From: Chloroflexota bacterium
GTDB taxonomy: Bacteria > Chloroflexota > Anaerolineae > Ardenticatenales > Ardenticatenaceae
Length of the DNA: 5,989 nt
Assembly: GCA_003520455.1 (NCBI GenBank)
Contig: DOUV01000628.1
Span: 1 to 5,989, forward strand
Reading direction: 5' to 3'
Part shown: positions 5,969 to 5,989 of the stretch, in pieces
How the letters are laid out: each line of letters opens with the position of its first letter
How positions within the stretch are numbered: position 1 is the first letter of the stretch
Notes under the pieces: generated by a model
The model's database searches: none
Told to the model about the DNA's origin: nothing
The model's input: the letters and a program-made list of their open reading frames with translations, nothing else
Made by a program: the position numbers and the translations under genes

Positions 5969-5989
5969 AGAACGGCTTTGTGGAGAATG

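Noticed and set aside
1..5989. CRISPR array, tRNA/rRNA genes, insertion sequence or transposase
   Set aside because: No regularly spaced direct repeats, no cloverleaf or rRNA-like sequence, and no transposase motif or terminal inverted-repeat pair found on either strand.

Overview
The window is bacterial chromosomal DNA of moderately high GC content (estimated by eye near 60%). Strong GAGGAG/AGGAGG ribosome-binding sites, a sigma70-type promoter and compact genes on both strands support this. I cannot assign a taxon. The gene content and a GC-rich palindrome at the right end are compatible with a free-living environmental lineage, but no marker gene settles it.

Layout, left to right. Bases 1-330 hold no gene I can support. 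A + strand alpha/beta-hydrolase (polyhydroxybutyrate-depolymerase/phospholipase-like esterase) lies at 356-1120, and its Shine-Dalgarno sequence sits in the arm of a small hairpin. It converges on a - strand major facilitator superfamily (MFS) permease, 2405-1206. Upstream of the permease on the same strand is a small unknown protein (2681-2478), possibly in the same transcript. Further upstream is a - strand coding fragment of unknown family (about 2990-2796) with no convincing start codon, probably a decayed or truncated gene.

The right half holds one large + strand gene at 3241-5931. It encodes the restriction/translocation subunit (HsdR) of a type I restriction-modification system of the EcoEI type. 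It has its own promoter (TTGTTC, 17-bp spacer, TATAAT at 3070-3098), an inverted repeat just after the predicted transcription start, and a perfect GC-rich stem-loop 14 bases after the stop. Nuclease and helicase motifs are all present. No methylase (HsdM) or specificity (HsdS) gene is in the window, so any partners must lie beyond base 5989 or elsewhere.

The most unusual feature is in HsdR. Between the last helicase motif and the C-terminal domain there is an approximately 80-residue segment that reads like a carboxypeptidase regulatory-like beta-sandwich domain. This fold is normally found in secreted or cell-surface proteins and would not be expected in a cytoplasmic DNA translocase.
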